Positions 12,277-13,189 of a stretch of DNA of 13,189 bases are shown here, one piece after another. Position 1 is the first letter of the stretch. Each line of letters starts with the position of its first letter. Origin of the DNA: Fen-7 sp041494285. Its GTDB lineage: Archaea > Halobacteriota > Methanosarcinia > Methanotrichales > Methanotrichaceae. The stretch lies in contig JBGQAL010000070.1 in NCBI GenBank assembly GCA_041494285.1, positions 1 through 13,189 on the forward strand, given 5' to 3'. The position numbers and the translations under genes are program-made. Under the pieces are notes generated by a model, which had not been told where the DNA came from, did not search any database, and saw only the letters and a program-made list of their open reading frames with translations.

Positions 12277-13189
12277 TTATGCAGTTTGGTTGGCTGCCCC
12301 TAATGCATTTCCAAGATTGTTCTGGGTCCGCGCATAGTCAATAGGATATTTATCGATAGTATATATTTTTAGAGCTTCTTCAAATGCCTTGATGGCTATA
12401 TTCAGATTTTTCTCTTTATCCCTAACCTCCGAAAATTCACCATAGGCATTTCCGAGGTTGTTCTGTGTCGATGCATAGTCAATAGGATATTTATCGATAG
12501 TATATATTTTTAGAGCTTCTTCAAATGCCCGTATGGCTTTGTTCAGGTTATCTTCTTTATCCCGAACCCCCGAAAGGTCATCATATGCAACTCCAAGATA
12601 GTTCTGTGTCGATGCATAGTCAATAGGATATTTATCGATAGTATATATTTTTAGAGCTTCTTCAAATGCCTTGATGGCTTTGTTCAGGTTATCTTCTTTA
12701 TCCCTAACCTTCGAAAGGCCGGTATAGGCAAATCCAAGACAGTCCTGGATAGATGCATAATCAATAGGGTAGTTCTCGATAGTTCTTATTTTCAGAGTTT
12801 CTTCAAATGCCTTGATGGCTTTATTCAGGTTATCTTCTTTATCCTGTAACTCCGAAAGGCCAGTATAGGCAATTCCAAGGTTGTGCTGGACCGTTGTATA
12901 GTCAATAGGATACTTATCGATAGTACGTATTTTCAGAGATTCTTCAAATGCCTTGATGGCTTTATTCAGGTTATCTTCTTTGTCCTGTAACTCCGAAAGG
13001 CCAGTATAGACATTTCCAAGGTTGTTCTGGATCGTTGCATAGTAAATAGGATAGTCTTCAATAGTGTATATTTTCAGAGCTTCTTCAAATGCCTTGATGG
13101 CTTTATTCAGGTTATCTTCTTTGTCCTGTAACTCCGAAAGGCCAGTATAGACATTTCCAAGGTTGTTCTGGATCGTTGCATAGTAAATA
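12277..13189 (-). CDS. TPR protein of 47-residue repeats, 5' end outside window
   Basis: The minus strand is open from the window edge to a TAA at 12277-12279: 303 codons with no stop. It consists of six full and one partial repeats of 47 residues with the approximate consensus YAxTQNNLGNAYxxLS, xxxDKExNLNKAIKAFEEAL, KIYTIDKYPID. The TQNNLGNAY and AIKAFEEAL motifs are TPR helices A and B, in the long-period form seen in CHAT-associated and other archaeal/cyanobacterial TPR proteins; such arrays bind proteins. No effector domain is visible, as the N-terminus is missing. The last repeat stops abruptly (LGNALGAANQTA) next to flavoprotein fragment E, so the C-terminus may have been truncated by that junction. 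Confidence 0.88.
   Translation of the reverse strand, partial: IYYATIQNNLGNVYTGLSELQDKEDNLNKAIKAFEEALKIYTIEDYPIYYATIQNNLGNVYTGLSELQDKEDNLNKAIKAFEESLKIRTIDKYPIDYTTVQHNLGIAYTGLSELQDKEDNLNKAIKAFEETLKIRTIENYPIDYASIQDCLGFAYTGLSKVRDKEDNLNKAIKAFEEALKIYTIDKYPIDYASTQNYLGVAYDDLSGVRDKEDNLNKAIRAFEEALKIYTIDKYPIDYASTQNNLGNAYGEFSEVRDKEKNLNIAIKAFEEALKIYTIDKYPIDYARTQNNLGNALGAANQTA
12333..13189. repeat. 141-bp tandem repeat array inside the TPR gene
   Basis: The word CATAG (or a close variant) recurs at 12333, 12474, 12615, 12756, 12897, 13038 and 13179, exactly 141 bases apart each time. Bases 12940-13048 and 13081-13189 are identical over 109 bases up to the window edge, and three units share an identical block of about 56 bases. 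The array preserves the reading frame. Confidence 0.9.

Noticed and set aside
12333..13189. Regular repeats as a CRISPR array
   Set aside because: The 141-bp units are continuous, keep one reading frame and encode TPR helices; there are no spacers.

Overview
The window looks like a chromosomal stretch of a methanogenic archaeon of the Methanosarcinales, quite possibly Methanothrix/Methanosaeta. The main evidence is a methenyl-tetrahydromethanopterin cyclohydrolase gene (mch) next to a methanogenesis marker 14 gene. Archaeal TATA-like boxes, T-run terminators and a large soluble multi-PAS histidine kinase agree with this. The genus is inferred from general resemblance, not from a search.

Layout. 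(1) 1-1531: accessory DNA with the 3' part of an AT-rich coiled-coil gene (+) and a tyrosine recombinase (-) whose conserved HxxR box is altered. (2) 1613-4319: the core methanogen genes mmp14 and mch, both on the minus strand. (3) 4596-12276: a mosaic region. Its minus strand carries five full or partial copies (A-E) of one two-gene unit: a quinone-reductase-like flavoprotein (nqo-like) followed, with an ATGA overlap, by an iron-sulfur flavoprotein (isf-like). Only copy A keeps a full-length isf, and only copy C keeps a full-length nqo. The other parts are frameshifted, truncated or reduced to short pieces. (4) Unrelated plus-strand genes sit between these copies: a 1167-residue histidine kinase with seven PAS domains (between A and B), a small secreted protein (between B and C), and a 31-residue peptide gene coupled to a DUF1059 small metal-binding protein gene (between D and E). 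(5) 11947-13189: a C-terminal remnant of a type IIG-like restriction/methyltransferase, fragment E, and the C-terminal end of a TPR protein built of 47-residue repeats encoded by a precise 141-bp tandem array that runs off the window.

Working together. Mch acts in the C1 branch of methanogenesis, and Mmp14 is a conserved methanogen protein of unknown role. The Isf-like and Nqo-like proteins probably handle electrons from quinones, ferredoxin or NAD(P)H-type donors, and the histidine kinase is a cytoplasmic sensor without a partner regulator in view. I see no CRISPR array, tRNA or rRNA. The least ordinary features are the scattered, reciprocally decayed flavoprotein unit that repeatedly borders unrelated genes, the small-peptide/DUF1059 pair and the homogenised 47-residue TPR array. 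I cannot show from the sequence that any of these forms a new defence or signalling system.
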